A DNA stretch of 64,000 nt from Sulfopaludibacter sp035606355 (GTDB lineage: Bacteria > Acidobacteriota > Terriglobia > Bryobacterales > Bryobacteraceae): the NCBI GenBank assembly GCA_035606355.1, contig DATNFO010000066.1:62001-126000 (forward strand), written 5' to 3'. Under the pieces are notes generated by a model, which worked only from the letters and a program-made list of their open reading frames with translations, was not told where the DNA came from and did no database searches. This document shows, piece after piece, positions 52,819 through 61,562 of the stretch. Within the stretch, counting starts at the first letter, position 1. Every line of letters begins with the position of its first letter. The position numbers and the translations under genes are program-made.

Positions 52819-53772
52819 ATGGCAACTCCGGTCACCGGCTTTCAAACCTGTACCATCGTCGTGAACCTGTTTTCCGGAGCGCGCGACGCTCTCTCTCCCG
52901 CCGTCGAACCGCTACTGACCGTGCGCGACGGCAATCAGAACACCGTCACGCTGCCGGACAACGGCTTTCTCACGGCATCGTCGGCCAGCATTTCCGGGCT
53001 TCCCTTCTTCGATAATTTCGGCGATAACTACGCCGTGGTCGCTTCGGCGAACGATTACGAGCAGGCCGGTTTTTTCCCCGTGAAGGTGACTCCCGATGCC
53101 CCGGCCGTCGTCGATATCATGCTGCTCAACAAGAACGCGGACTACAATTTCCGCGATGCCCGTTGGGATAAGCTCAAGCTGAACCACGCCGACTATGCGG
53201 CTCTGCTATCGGCGGGAACGGTCGACGAGGCAACGGCCGCCAATCGCTACTCGGACCGGATGGAGCAGCATGCCGATTCCCTGGCCTGCTTCTTCAACCT
53301 GGCCACCGCCATGTCGCAGATCCATCTGCCCGACAAAACGCCGATGGCGTATATCAAGGAAATCATCTGGGACGAAACGTTCGCCCAGGACCGCTTCTTC
53401 GCGTGGGCAGACCCGGCGGTCATCGACCAGGTTACTCGGGCGGCAGCGCAAAAGCAGTTCACTCCGGAAGTCGGCACTGCTCTTTTCCATGCGGGCGCTA
53501 CGCGCAGTTGGAAGCAGGTGCAGTTCGGTGAGGCCAATGTGCAGTTGACCTTCCATGAAAACGACCGCAAGGAGATCGGCGGCGTGCAGTGCGTGATGAT
53601 CGAGCCGGATATCGATTATTACAAGGACCTCGCGGCGCACGCGCTGCTTGAAGTGATCACCAATAAGCTGACCAATTCGCTCTCCGATCCGCGGCAGGTT
53701 TATGTCTTACGGTGGATCGCCGGACGCCATGCCGGTATCCCCAACTTCGACCCTCCTTACACCATCGAGTAA
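52819..53772 (+). CDS. Unrecognised 317-residue protein, N-terminal beta-sandwich
   Basis: No family was recognised. The first ~100 residues look like a beta-sandwich of the carboxypeptidase-regulatory/transthyretin type (CTIVVNLFSGARDALSPAVE, NTVTLPDNGFLTASSASISG, GFFPVKVTPDAPAVVDIMLL). There is no classical signal peptide. The remainder is mixed helix and strand with many aromatic residues (RYSDRMEQHADSLACFFNLA, DIDYYKDLAAHALLEVITNK, ending YVLRWIAGRHAGIPNFDPPY). GGGGAGGGG lies upstream of the ATG. The next gene starts three bases after its stop, so they form a two-gene operon convergent with the GMC oxidoreductase operon. Confidence 0.7.
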   Translation: MATPVTGFQTCTIVVNLFSGARDALSPAVEPLLTVRDGNQNTVTLPDNGFLTASSASISGLPFFDNFGDNYAVVASANDYEQAGFFPVKVTPDAPAVVDIMLLNKNADYNFRDARWDKLKLNHADYAALLSAGTVDEATAANRYSDRMEQHADSLACFFNLATAMSQIHLPDKTPMAYIKEIIWDETFAQDRFFAWADPAVIDQVTRAAAQKQFTPEVGTALFHAGATRSWKQVQFGEANVQLTFHENDRKEIGGVQCVMIEPDIDYYKDLAAHALLEVITNKLTNSLSDPRQVYVLRWIAGRHAGIPNFDPPYTIE

Positions 53773-53775
53773 CTT

Positions 53776-55836
53776 ATGCCGGCCATTCCAATCACCGACC
53801 AATTCGGCATCGCGCTTGACGCACAACCCGCCAACACCTCCGCTCTGCTCACTTACTTGAAGCAGATCCCATCGCTCAAGCTGGAATCCCTCGACCTGAC
53901 TAAGATCGCCGGTCTCACGCTCGATCAGCCGGCCGTCCGCAATATCAGCACCGGCATTTCATTCGGTCAGCCCATCGACCTTGGCAAAGACGCGCCCAAG
54001 CTCAGCATCGCGGCGGGCGTCAGCGGATCTCTCAAGTTCGGCGACGATGCTTCCTGCTCGCTTGGTATCGAAGCCACCGCTTCCGCGAAGTTATCAGAGG
54101 CTTCCGGTGTCCTCTCGTTTGGCGCGGCGCCGTCCACAAAAGTCGAGATCACAAGCACTTCGCATTTTCCGCGAAACAGCGGCGTGACGCTCGCTCAGGC
54201 TGTCCGTGACACAGTGGACCAGTTCACCATTCCAGCCGCCGCGAGCGATCTGAAGGGCATGGCCGCCGGCCAGCGCTGCGAAGTTTCGGTGAACGGCAAA
54301 CTGCGGTTCTCAGGCAGTGCCAATCTGCTGGCAGTGACCAATCCGCTGGCTGCCGTAACCCTGCCGTCTCCGCTGCCGGGCGTATCCGTTAAGGCCGCGG
54401 GGAACGTCAGCGTCGGCGTCTCCTGCACGCTCGAAACCGAGTTTGCAGTCAGCGCCACCAAACTGGATACCGGCCTGGTGCGTCTGGGCTGGCGTCGCAA
54501 GAAAGCATCGCAGGTCACGGTCAGCGCGAGCGCGAGCGAAGGGATAGAGGCGCAAATCGGCAGCACCGAGCTCTTTACGAAAATCATCGGCGCCATCAGC
54601 AAAGATCCCGAAGCGGATCTGAAGGAATTGACGAGCGCCGGGCTTTCCGCGGACCAGTCCGCCGAAATTCAGCAGGCGGTGAAGGCGGCCGTCGCGCGCA
54701 AGTTAGAGATTTCCGTCCAGGCTGCGTTTACCGCAAGCGATACGCAAACCACTGCGTTCGACTATGAACTCGACCCCGCGAAGTGGGACGACGCCTCGCA
54801 GCATGCCATCGATGCCGCCCTCACCGGCGACCTCTCCTTGCTGCACGCCGGCGCTCTCAGTGGCGTCACCTGCGTCCGCAGCATCTGGGACGACGTGCGG
54901 AAGCGCAGCCTCGAGCTCGACGTCAACCTCCTGGGCATTTTCAATTTCCGTTCCGTCTCTTCGCTTGCGCTCGAAGGCAAGGTGCTCGTCGAGCCCGTCA
55001 GCGGCGCGCTCACCATCACCGATACCGCCACCGCCGACCGCATCCGCTCCACTCAGGTGAACTTCGGCGCGGATACGGAGAAGCTGCGACGGGTGCTCGC
55101 CGAGAGCTTCCTGCTGACGGCCGCATACCACGGCAGCAACCACGAACTGAGCGCGCCTACGCTTCGTTGCAGCCACTCGTACTTCGACCTGCAGAACTCC
55201 ACGGGCGTGAGCGAGATGTGGGCCAAGCTGCACACTGGCATCGGACTCGGACTGCTTACGCTCGCCGACGTCATGCTTCCCAAAGATGTTGCCGATTTTG
55301 GGCGCACCCTGTTCCTCGCCAGCGCCGATTATGACGACCGGCTGGTCCGCTCGATGTTCCTCGATTCCACGGGCACAGCACTGCCGGTGGAGTTATATGA
55401 ACGAATGGGCCGCATGGCGCTTCAGTTCGTGGTCATGCCCGGCGATGACGACGAAGCCCGCCTCAAACCGGCAAGCGATGACATCCTTTGGAAGCGCATG
55501 AAGGAGGCCGGGCCCACCACGATCCCGAGCCTCTTTGTGTTCTTCGCGGAACCCATCCAGCGCGCCATCGTTTCCGATTACCTGACCATCCGCTGGTGGG
55601 CCGACGCGATGTCGAAAACCGCGCAGCTGCTCGAATCGCGGTCCACTACGCATGAGCAACTCGCCGCGCACTTGCTGGATGTCGCCAAGACCACGAGAGA
55701 AGAGTTTGGCCAACCGTGGGGACTGATTGCGATGAACCTGCTGGTGCAGCCGCAAGGTGGAGCGCGCATGGTCCTCACCGGGCCAATTTTAGCGCTGGAA
55801 AAACAACGAGACCTGGCCGCAGTAGCGACGAAGTAG
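53776..55836 (+). CDS. Unrecognised 686-residue protein
   Basis: No family was recognised. The first ~430 residues alternate glycine- and serine-rich strands (LSIAAGVSGSLKFGDDASCS, LGIEATASAKLSEASGVLSF, CEVSVNGKLRFSGSANLLAV), as in a long beta-solenoid or stacked sandwich. The C-terminal ~250 residues are mainly helical (LRRVLAESFLLTAAYHGSNH, MWAKLHTGIGLGLLTLADVM, AIVSDYLTIRWWADAMSKTA). No signal peptide or membrane span. Co-transcribed with the preceding 317-residue gene. The convergent neighbour is the 1409-residue GMC protein, so the three may act together; that is inference from position. Confidence 0.7.
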   Translation: MPAIPITDQFGIALDAQPANTSALLTYLKQIPSLKLESLDLTKIAGLTLDQPAVRNISTGISFGQPIDLGKDAPKLSIAAGVSGSLKFGDDASCSLGIEATASAKLSEASGVLSFGAAPSTKVEITSTSHFPRNSGVTLAQAVRDTVDQFTIPAAASDLKGMAAGQRCEVSVNGKLRFSGSANLLAVTNPLAAVTLPSPLPGVSVKAAGNVSVGVSCTLETEFAVSATKLDTGLVRLGWRRKKASQVTVSASASEGIEAQIGSTELFTKIIGAISKDPEADLKELTSAGLSADQSAEIQQAVKAAVARKLEISVQAAFTASDTQTTAFDYELDPAKWDDASQHAIDAALTGDLSLLHAGALSGVTCVRSIWDDVRKRSLELDVNLLGIFNFRSVSSLALEGKVLVEPVSGALTITDTATADRIRSTQVNFGADTEKLRRVLAESFLLTAAYHGSNHELSAPTLRCSHSYFDLQNSTGVSEMWAKLHTGIGLGLLTLADVMLPKDVADFGRTLFLASADYDDRLVRSMFLDSTGTALPVELYERMGRMALQFVVMPGDDDEARLKPASDDILWKRMKEAGPTTIPSLFVFFAEPIQRAIVSDYLTIRWWADAMSKTAQLLESRSTTHEQLAAHLLDVAKTTREEFGQPWGLIAMNLLVQPQGGARMVLTGPILALEKQRDLAAVATK

Positions 55837-55859
55837 GTACCGGTCTCCAGACCGGTACC
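55836..55859. repeat. Palindrome of the 'accggtctccagaccggt' family
   Basis: GGTACCGGTCT (55836-55846) and AGACCGGTACC (55849-55859) form a perfect 11-bp inverted repeat with a 2-base centre. It lies in the 40-base gap between convergent genes, with its first base in the upstream stop codon. The central 18 bases match the palindrome at 563-580 exactly. It may serve as a bidirectional terminator as well as a REP unit. Confidence 0.65.
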
Positions 55860-55876
55860 AGGCGCCCGAAGCGCAC

Positions 55877-58800
55877 CTACGACCGCGTCAACAGTACCGC
55901 CCGCTGCGCGCCCGCGACTACCAGGCTCCCGACAATTGTCTGCGCATCCACGAGGCGGAAGTCGCTGCATTTCGCCGGATCAATCGTAGTGGTGAACAAA
56001 ACCGGCGACACCTGATTCAACAAAGTGGCGGATGTGCTCTCCACGGCAAGCACTCGAACATTCCAATTGCCGCCTGCCTCCGCCGCCGTAGGTACGCGAT
56101 TTCGCGCGTCGGCGAAAATCATCGCGTGATCCGCCACCGACATATTCTCGAATGGATAGTTATTGCGCGACATCAAAAACGTCGCGAACTCAAACCCATT
56201 CGGAAAATCGCCCAGATGCATCACCCCGATGGCGTTCTGTTCGTCGATGATCTTGATGCAGTCGTACACCATCTTGTAGGGATCGTTCGTATAGCGCAGC
56301 AGCAGAATCGGGTCGCCCTGCTTGAAGTACGCGCGCCGGTCGTCGGGATACGCCACTTGCCGCACTTCGGGAAGGCCGGGCAGCGCGGTTAACTCGTAAT
56401 TCACCACGTAACCCTTCACCACCGAATCCTGAATGCTGTCGAAACGCTTCCAGAAGCTTCCGCCCGCAAAGACGCGACCCATACCGACGGCATCGTTGCC
56501 CAACAGTGCCGCGCGAATCTTCTGCTCCCAACCCAGAATCGTATCCTCGGCAAACGATCCCTTCCAGAACGAATCGTGGAAGATCCGCCGCTGATTGTAA
56601 TCGATGCGCACCGTCTGCCGGTTGATCAGCTCCTCCAGCGGACGCGTCGGTGTGTCATGCAGTATCTTCTGTAAGTCCGGGCTCGGACGCGTCGTGAAAT
56701 AATCCGGCGTCTCCGCGCCACGGGCCACTTCCGCGCGCACATCCGTAGCAAGCTGCAGCGCGGGAAACCCGAGCGGATCGTATTCGCGCTGCACGAACTG
56801 CGCCGTGAACGCGATGAATCGCAGCCGCGCCTGAAGCTGCATCACCGGATCGCTGGTGCCGGTTACCTGGAAAGACGCCAGAAAGCCGGCCAGATTCGAG
56901 ACGGCCGCCAGATCCTCGAACGTCTCGAACTTCAGGCAGCCGCCGCCGAGCACCTTCGCCGTGCCGTCCGCCAGCACCTGCGTCACGCGCGTGTAAAGCG
57001 TCGTGTAATCGCCCAGGAGATCCGCCATCGACGTGAAGCCGGAGCCCTTCTGCATGTACTTCGTGCCGTCCAGCGCATAGCGATTTCCGGCTGTGTCGGC
57101 GAATTCGATGTGATACCGCATCTCCGCCTCGCCGGTCTGCTGGTTGACGCGAAGATAGTTGAACCTGCTGTTGCCTTCATCGATGGTGAACGTCGCGGGC
57201 GCGTGTCCGGCGAAATTCGCGAACGTGATCGTTCCCTTCAACTGCGCCTCATGCTCATAGCCATCGACGAACTCGTTGACGTCGCGAATCGCCATCCGCA
57301 CGGCGAACTCACACGCCCCCGATCCACCGGGCGCCGCCGGATCCGTGCCGGCCGCGGGCGCATCGCCGCCCGGCAGATACCAGCCCGTCATCGTCTCGTC
57401 GAAGGTCATCCCGACCCCGTCGGGTAATTGAACGTCGAGGAACGGCTTGAGCAGCGTGTTCTCCGGAAGCTGCGCGCCTTCCATGCGCGTCAGCATGTAA
57501 TAGAAGCCGAACTGCCCGCCCGCTTCGGTGTGGAACAATCCGAGCGATGTGCTCCCGACCAGCGGACCGAGCGCGCCGGGAAGCTGAGTCATGTACTTGC
57601 CCACCAGAAAATCGCCTGTTACGCTGCGGATCTCGTCGTGAAACGTGGTGAAGTCGTTGAGCTGAAAATGATCCTGCAGGAATGCCGGCGTGACGAGTCC
57701 TTCCATCAACCCCATCAGCTGGTAGTTGGCCGTGAACCGCCCGTCCGGCAAATTCTTAAACTGCAGATACGCCACGCCTGCGGAGTGATTTGCGTTCGAA
57801 ATCACGTCCATGCGCCAAACGCCGTTCAGCTGTGCAGCCGTGGGAGCCGCGCCCGCTGCGTACATTGACGCGTGATCTTCAACCGTCATGTCCGTGAACG
57901 CATAGCGGCGTGTCATAGGAAACGTGAACAGCCGCGCCCCGTTCGGATACTCGCCCAGGTACACTCGCCCGATCAGTAAATCTTCATTGATGATTTTGAA
58001 AATATCGTAGAAGCCCTGCCACGGCGGATCCACATACTTCAGCAGAATATACTTCCCCGGCTCTAGCGTCCCGCCGCCGTGCCCCACCTCCACTTCTTCC
58101 AAACTGTTGCGCGCGTGAATGCGGCCGTCGGTGTCGCTCGTAATGCCCGTGTACGTGCCGCCCTGCTTGTGGAACTCTTTGCGAAATCCCGTGAAGATCG
58201 CCGATGACATGGCATTCAGCACGTGCCCCCGCGGGAAAAACCCTTTCCACGCCTGGTCGTTGCGAATCGTTTCCGCCGCAGTGTCGATCGTGGGCGCGCC
58301 GCCCGCGTTCAACAGCGCATCAATGCCCATCGTGGGACAGCGGCGGAACAGCATCTCGAGCTGCCCTTCATCGTAAGTGACCACGTCGAGCGGGTCGATC
58401 CCGGACATGCTCACGGCAGCCGGTGGCTTGGGATAATCTACGCCGGAGAGCTGCTGAATCTTGCGCTCCACGAAGCGTTCCGTCAAAGCCGAAATGGTCA
58501 TCAGCGGATTCACGCCGAGCGCGCTCGGCACCACCGAGCCGTCCGTCACCGAAAGTCCGGTATGAACACTACCGTCGGCGGCATACACGCGTCCGAACGG
58601 GTCCACCGCGCCTTGTAAATGGTCGTCGCCCATCGGGCATCCGCCCAGCGGATGGGCCGTTATGAGGTGCCCCAGGTTGAAGATGCTCCAGGTCGGGTTC
58701 GTGATGAAGTTGGCTTGCAGGGCGCGCGCGTGCCGCCGCAGTTCGCCGTTCATGCGCGTGAAAATCTGCTGCTGCCCGGCCTTGTCCCACGATATGCGGA

Positions 58801-60106
58801 TGCGTCCGTCGGGCTCAGTCCACGGTGCTTCGAACAGAATGGTGCCGCGCGCATTGTCCTGCCCCATCACCAGGTACAGCATCGAATGGTTCATCGCGCC
58901 GTTGGGGTCGTGCAGCGGGTTGAATGCATTCAGGTCGCGATTCAGCCGGTCGGCCTGCGCCTGCTCATTGCCGGTCACCGTGTCTTCACCGCGGATGAGG
59001 CCGAAGACCGCCTTGCTCGCTTCCACATAAGCGCGCGGAAACGAAAAATCTTCAATCGTGATGCGCTGCGATTCCGGCAAGCCGTCCGTGTAGCGGACCG
59101 TTCCGACGATGTTCGGACCAGGCTCCGGCGAATCGCCCGCGCCTGGCCGGCCGGCCACGGCATACCCGAGCACGTCCGTCTCCAGCGCGCCGTTGTAGGC
59201 CAGTCCGAAGAAATCTCCGTTGCCTCCAAATTTCGTGCCGAGCGCCGGAGAAACACTCAGCCCTTTTGCTTCGCTGCGCAGCAAAATCTCGGTGGAGTTC
59301 AGCGACCCCGCCGCCAAAATCACTTCCGTAGCATCGATCTGGAAGTCGTCGCCCGAGCCATCATCGTCGACGTGCTTGCCGTGGATGCGCCATCCGCCGG
59401 ACGCGCGTTTTTCAAGCCACTCCACTTTGGTTTGCGTCAGGATCGTGGCGCCGGCCTTGGCCGCCATCGGCAGATAATTCATGTATAACGTGTTCTTCGC
59501 GCCCGTGTTGCAGCCTGTGACGCAGTTGCCGCAATTGATGCACGGCGTCTGATGCGCGCCGTAAGTGTTGGTTCCATCGATCGAAAAGTTGACGACGATA
59601 TTCAGCGCCTCGGCGCGCATTCCCAGTTCGCGCGCCCGCTGATCCAGCGCTTTCACTTTGCCGAGATCCAGTGCGTGAGGATGCGGATTCGGCGCCAATA
59701 CCTGCGCGGCGCGCTGATAATACGGCGCCAGTGTGTCGTATGTGATCGCGCTCGGCCAGTGAAACTGTTCGAACACCTCGCGATCCGGCACAAGCGCCAC
59801 ATTTGCGTTGATGAGCGAAGTGCCGCCGAGACCCGAGCCTTTAATCACCGAAATATCGGGATAGTTGAGAAGCTCGTACAGCCCCAGCGGGTTCAGATCG
59901 CTGCGAGTCGCGCCGAGCACGTCCACGGCAGTCTCCGGAAACGCGCCCGGCTGCCACTCCTTGCCGCGCTCCAGAATGCAGACGCTCGGCTTCTTATCGA
60001 GCGCGGCGGAAACCAGGCGCGCCGCCGAAATCGCGCCGCCGTAGCCCGAACCGATCACGACGAAATCATAAGCCGGCTTTCGCTTGTCCCACGGAGTAGC
60101 GAGCAT
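55877..60106 (-). CDS. Giant GMC oxidoreductase with CX2CX2CX3C motif and duplicated C-terminal domain
   Basis: 1409 residues; AAGGAG lies five bases before the ATG at 60106. Residues 1-560 are a GMC (cholesterol-oxidase-like) flavoenzyme: dinucleotide-binding YDFVVIGSGYGGAISAARL, ISVIKGSGLGGTSLINANVA, and C-terminal GHLITAHPLGGCPMGDDHLQ with VVPSALGVNPLMTISALTER. At 189-199 CINCGNCVTGC has four Cys spaced like an iron-sulfur ligand set. The remaining ~850 residues contain an unnamed ~100-residue domain twice. Copy A starts near 684 (KYILLKYVDPPWQGFYDIFK) and copy B near 1264 (PILLLRYTNDPYKMVYDCIK). Both continue with LGE/DFPNG, FxMxR, MxVxDHA and PTAA. No signal peptide is seen. Transcribed with the VAO-type oxidase upstream (16-base gap). 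Confidence 0.85.
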   Translation of the reverse strand: MLATPWDKRKPAYDFVVIGSGYGGAISAARLVSAALDKKPSVCILERGKEWQPGAFPETAVDVLGATRSDLNPLGLYELLNYPDISVIKGSGLGGTSLINANVALVPDREVFEQFHWPSAITYDTLAPYYQRAAQVLAPNPHPHALDLGKVKALDQRARELGMRAEALNIVVNFSIDGTNTYGAHQTPCINCGNCVTGCNTGAKNTLYMNYLPMAAKAGATILTQTKVEWLEKRASGGWRIHGKHVDDDGSGDDFQIDATEVILAAGSLNSTEILLRSEAKGLSVSPALGTKFGGNGDFFGLAYNGALETDVLGYAVAGRPGAGDSPEPGPNIVGTVRYTDGLPESQRITIEDFSFPRAYVEASKAVFGLIRGEDTVTGNEQAQADRLNRDLNAFNPLHDPNGAMNHSMLYLVMGQDNARGTILFEAPWTEPDGRIRISWDKAGQQQIFTRMNGELRRHARALQANFITNPTWSIFNLGHLITAHPLGGCPMGDDHLQGAVDPFGRVYAADGSVHTGLSVTDGSVVPSALGVNPLMTISALTERFVERKIQQLSGVDYPKPPAAVSMSGIDPLDVVTYDEGQLEMLFRRCPTMGIDALLNAGGAPTIDTAAETIRNDQAWKGFFPRGHVLNAMSSAIFTGFRKEFHKQGGTYTGITSDTDGRIHARNSLEEVEVGHGGGTLEPGKYILLKYVDPPWQGFYDIFKIINEDLLIGRVYLGEYPNGARLFTFPMTRRYAFTDMTVEDHASMYAAGAAPTAAQLNGVWRMDVISNANHSAGVAYLQFKNLPDGRFTANYQLMGLMEGLVTPAFLQDHFQLNDFTTFHDEIRSVTGDFLVGKYMTQLPGALGPLVGSTSLGLFHTEAGGQFGFYYMLTRMEGAQLPENTLLKPFLDVQLPDGVGMTFDETMTGWYLPGGDAPAAGTDPAAPGGSGACEFAVRMAIRDVNEFVDGYEHEAQLKGTITFANFAGHAPATFTIDEGNSRFNYLRVNQQTGEAEMRYHIEFADTAGNRYALDGTKYMQKGSGFTSMADLLGDYTTLYTRVTQVLADGTAKVLGGGCLKFETFEDLAAVSNLAGFLASFQVTGTSDPVMQLQARLRFIAFTAQFVQREYDPLGFPALQLATDVRAEVARGAETPDYFTTRPSPDLQKILHDTPTRPLEELINRQTVRIDYNQRRIFHDSFWKGSFAEDTILGWEQKIRAALLGNDAVGMGRVFAGGSFWKRFDSIQDSVVKGYVVNYELTALPGLPEVRQVAYPDDRRAYFKQGDPILLLRYTNDPYKMVYDCIKIIDEQNAIGVMHLGDFPNGFEFATFLMSRNNYPFENMSVADHAMIFADARNRVPTAAEAGGNWNVRVLAVESTSATLLNQVSPVLFTTTIDPAKCSDFRLVDAQTIVGSLVVAGAQRAVLLTRS

Positions 60107-60122
60107 TCGGTCTCCTTTTCGG

Positions 60123-61475
60123 CTAGGCGCCGAGCATGTCGCGGAAATAAGAATTTAAGAGGCGGCCCGAGGGGTCATACGTGCGTCGCGCGGCGGCAAA
60201 CGTTTGCAGTCTTCCGCCAAGCGCCTGCTGCATTTGCCCCGGCGTGATCGCGTCCGTCTGGTTGAACAGCGGAATGCCTCCATGCGCCGCGTTGAAGCCG
60301 TTGTAGGCCACCAGAAACTCCGGCCAGCCGGGATTGCCCGTGGACACCGGATCGATCGTCATCACCGGGCCGTCCCACGAATACGACAGCAGCGACCCCT
60401 GATCCTGCGCGATCCAATACCCCACGTTCAGCATGTTTGTGCGATATCCCTGCGTGCGGTAGTAGTCTTTGCAGAACGCAAAATAAGCGGTCAGCGTGTC
60501 CCCGTACTGCGCTTCGGGAAACGCCGAGAGGCTGAAGGTATACCGGCTCGCATCGGCAACCGCGGGGTATCGGATGATCTGGTCCGTGGCCACGGTGTTA
60601 TCGCCGCACACCAGATTCTCCAGCTTGAAGCGCCACATCGCGCAGAACCCGTCGATGACGCCGTACCGTATGTCCTTATCGCCGATGTTCGCCGTCACCT
60701 GGGAGCAGAACAGCGGCCCCGCATTTGCCCACATGTAGTTGCGGAGCGGCCACGCGATGCGGTTTACGGGAGCTTTCGTCTCGGGGTCGTAATGCCGGAA
60801 TTCCACCGTGATGAGATTGTCAAACGGGAAGATGTAAAACATCATCGAGTCGCCGCGTTTTTTCAGTTCGGGCAGCCGCGCCACAAAGTCTTCCAGCTTG
60901 AACGTCTCATGATGAACCGCCATGGGCAGAATCGGCCGTACCCGAAACGTCACCTCATAAACGATGCCGAAGGTCCCGTAGCTCGAACGCACCTGCTGCA
61001 TCAGCTCCGGCTGCGCTTTGGTAACTTCCATCAAGTCGCCCGACGGCAGCACCATCTTGATGTGCGTGACATACGAGTTCACCTGCCCGAATTCGCCGGG
61101 CATGGACGCATCCTTTGTCCCGCAGCACGCCGCGCTGCCCGCCGAAAGGCTGCCGATCTCCGTGTTCACATAAACCTGAAGGTTTTTCTTTTCGAGTTCC
61201 TTGGCGATGTCGATGTAGATGGCGCCCGCCTCCACCGTGACGCTATCGGCGGAGATGTCGAGGATCTTGTTCATCTTCGACATTTTGATGAGAGTGCCGC
61301 CATCGGCGGTGCCGCAAGGGGAGGTCGAATGGTTTGACCCGACGGCCCGCACCGGCGCCGGGTACTGCGATGGATTCTTGAGGATCGAGACGATCTCGTC
61401 CCGAGTGGCGGCCTCCACCACGACGGCAGGGTGGGAAACGATGTTACCGAACCAGTTGGTGACGGTCGCCGGCAT
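60123..61475 (-). CDS. FAD-linked oxidase, VAO/ALO type
   Basis: 450 residues. The N-terminal FAD-binding domain (about 15-185) has PAPVRAVGSNHSTSPCGTAD, in which the His is a possible flavin attachment site. DSVTVEAGAIYIDIAKELEK, IGSLSAGSAACCGTKDASMP and VRSSYGTFGIVYEVTFRVRP follow. The C-terminal half resembles aldonolactone-oxidase/cholesterol-oxidase-II cap domains (ending LQTFAAARRTYDPSGRLLNS). A -10-like TAGAAT (61490-61485) ends nine bases before the ATG. It precedes the GMC gene by 16 bases. Class I (GMC) and class II (VAO) flavoenzyme folds in one operon suggest consecutive or alternative alcohol oxidations of one substrate, which is not identified. Confidence 0.85.
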   Translation of the reverse strand: MPATVTNWFGNIVSHPAVVVEAATRDEIVSILKNPSQYPAPVRAVGSNHSTSPCGTADGGTLIKMSKMNKILDISADSVTVEAGAIYIDIAKELEKKNLQVYVNTEIGSLSAGSAACCGTKDASMPGEFGQVNSYVTHIKMVLPSGDLMEVTKAQPELMQQVRSSYGTFGIVYEVTFRVRPILPMAVHHETFKLEDFVARLPELKKRGDSMMFYIFPFDNLITVEFRHYDPETKAPVNRIAWPLRNYMWANAGPLFCSQVTANIGDKDIRYGVIDGFCAMWRFKLENLVCGDNTVATDQIIRYPAVADASRYTFSLSAFPEAQYGDTLTAYFAFCKDYYRTQGYRTNMLNVGYWIAQDQGSLLSYSWDGPVMTIDPVSTGNPGWPEFLVAYNGFNAAHGGIPLFNQTDAITPGQMQQALGGRLQTFAAARRTYDPSGRLLNSYFRDMLGA

Positions 61476-61562
61476 ATGCCGGCTATTCTATCCAGACCTC
61501 ATTGAAAACGGTATGGGTGAAGTTCCCCATCGCGCGCTGCGCTGCGGCCGTACCTTCGGTCG

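Noticed and set aside
58619..59488. 289-codon plus-strand frame opposite the GMC gene
   Set aside because: Antisense shadow of a well-supported flavoenzyme region.
60204..61337. 377-codon plus-strand frame opposite the VAO-type oxidase
   Set aside because: His/Arg/Val-rich shadow without signal, motif or ribosome site; the opposite strand encodes a clear FAD enzyme.
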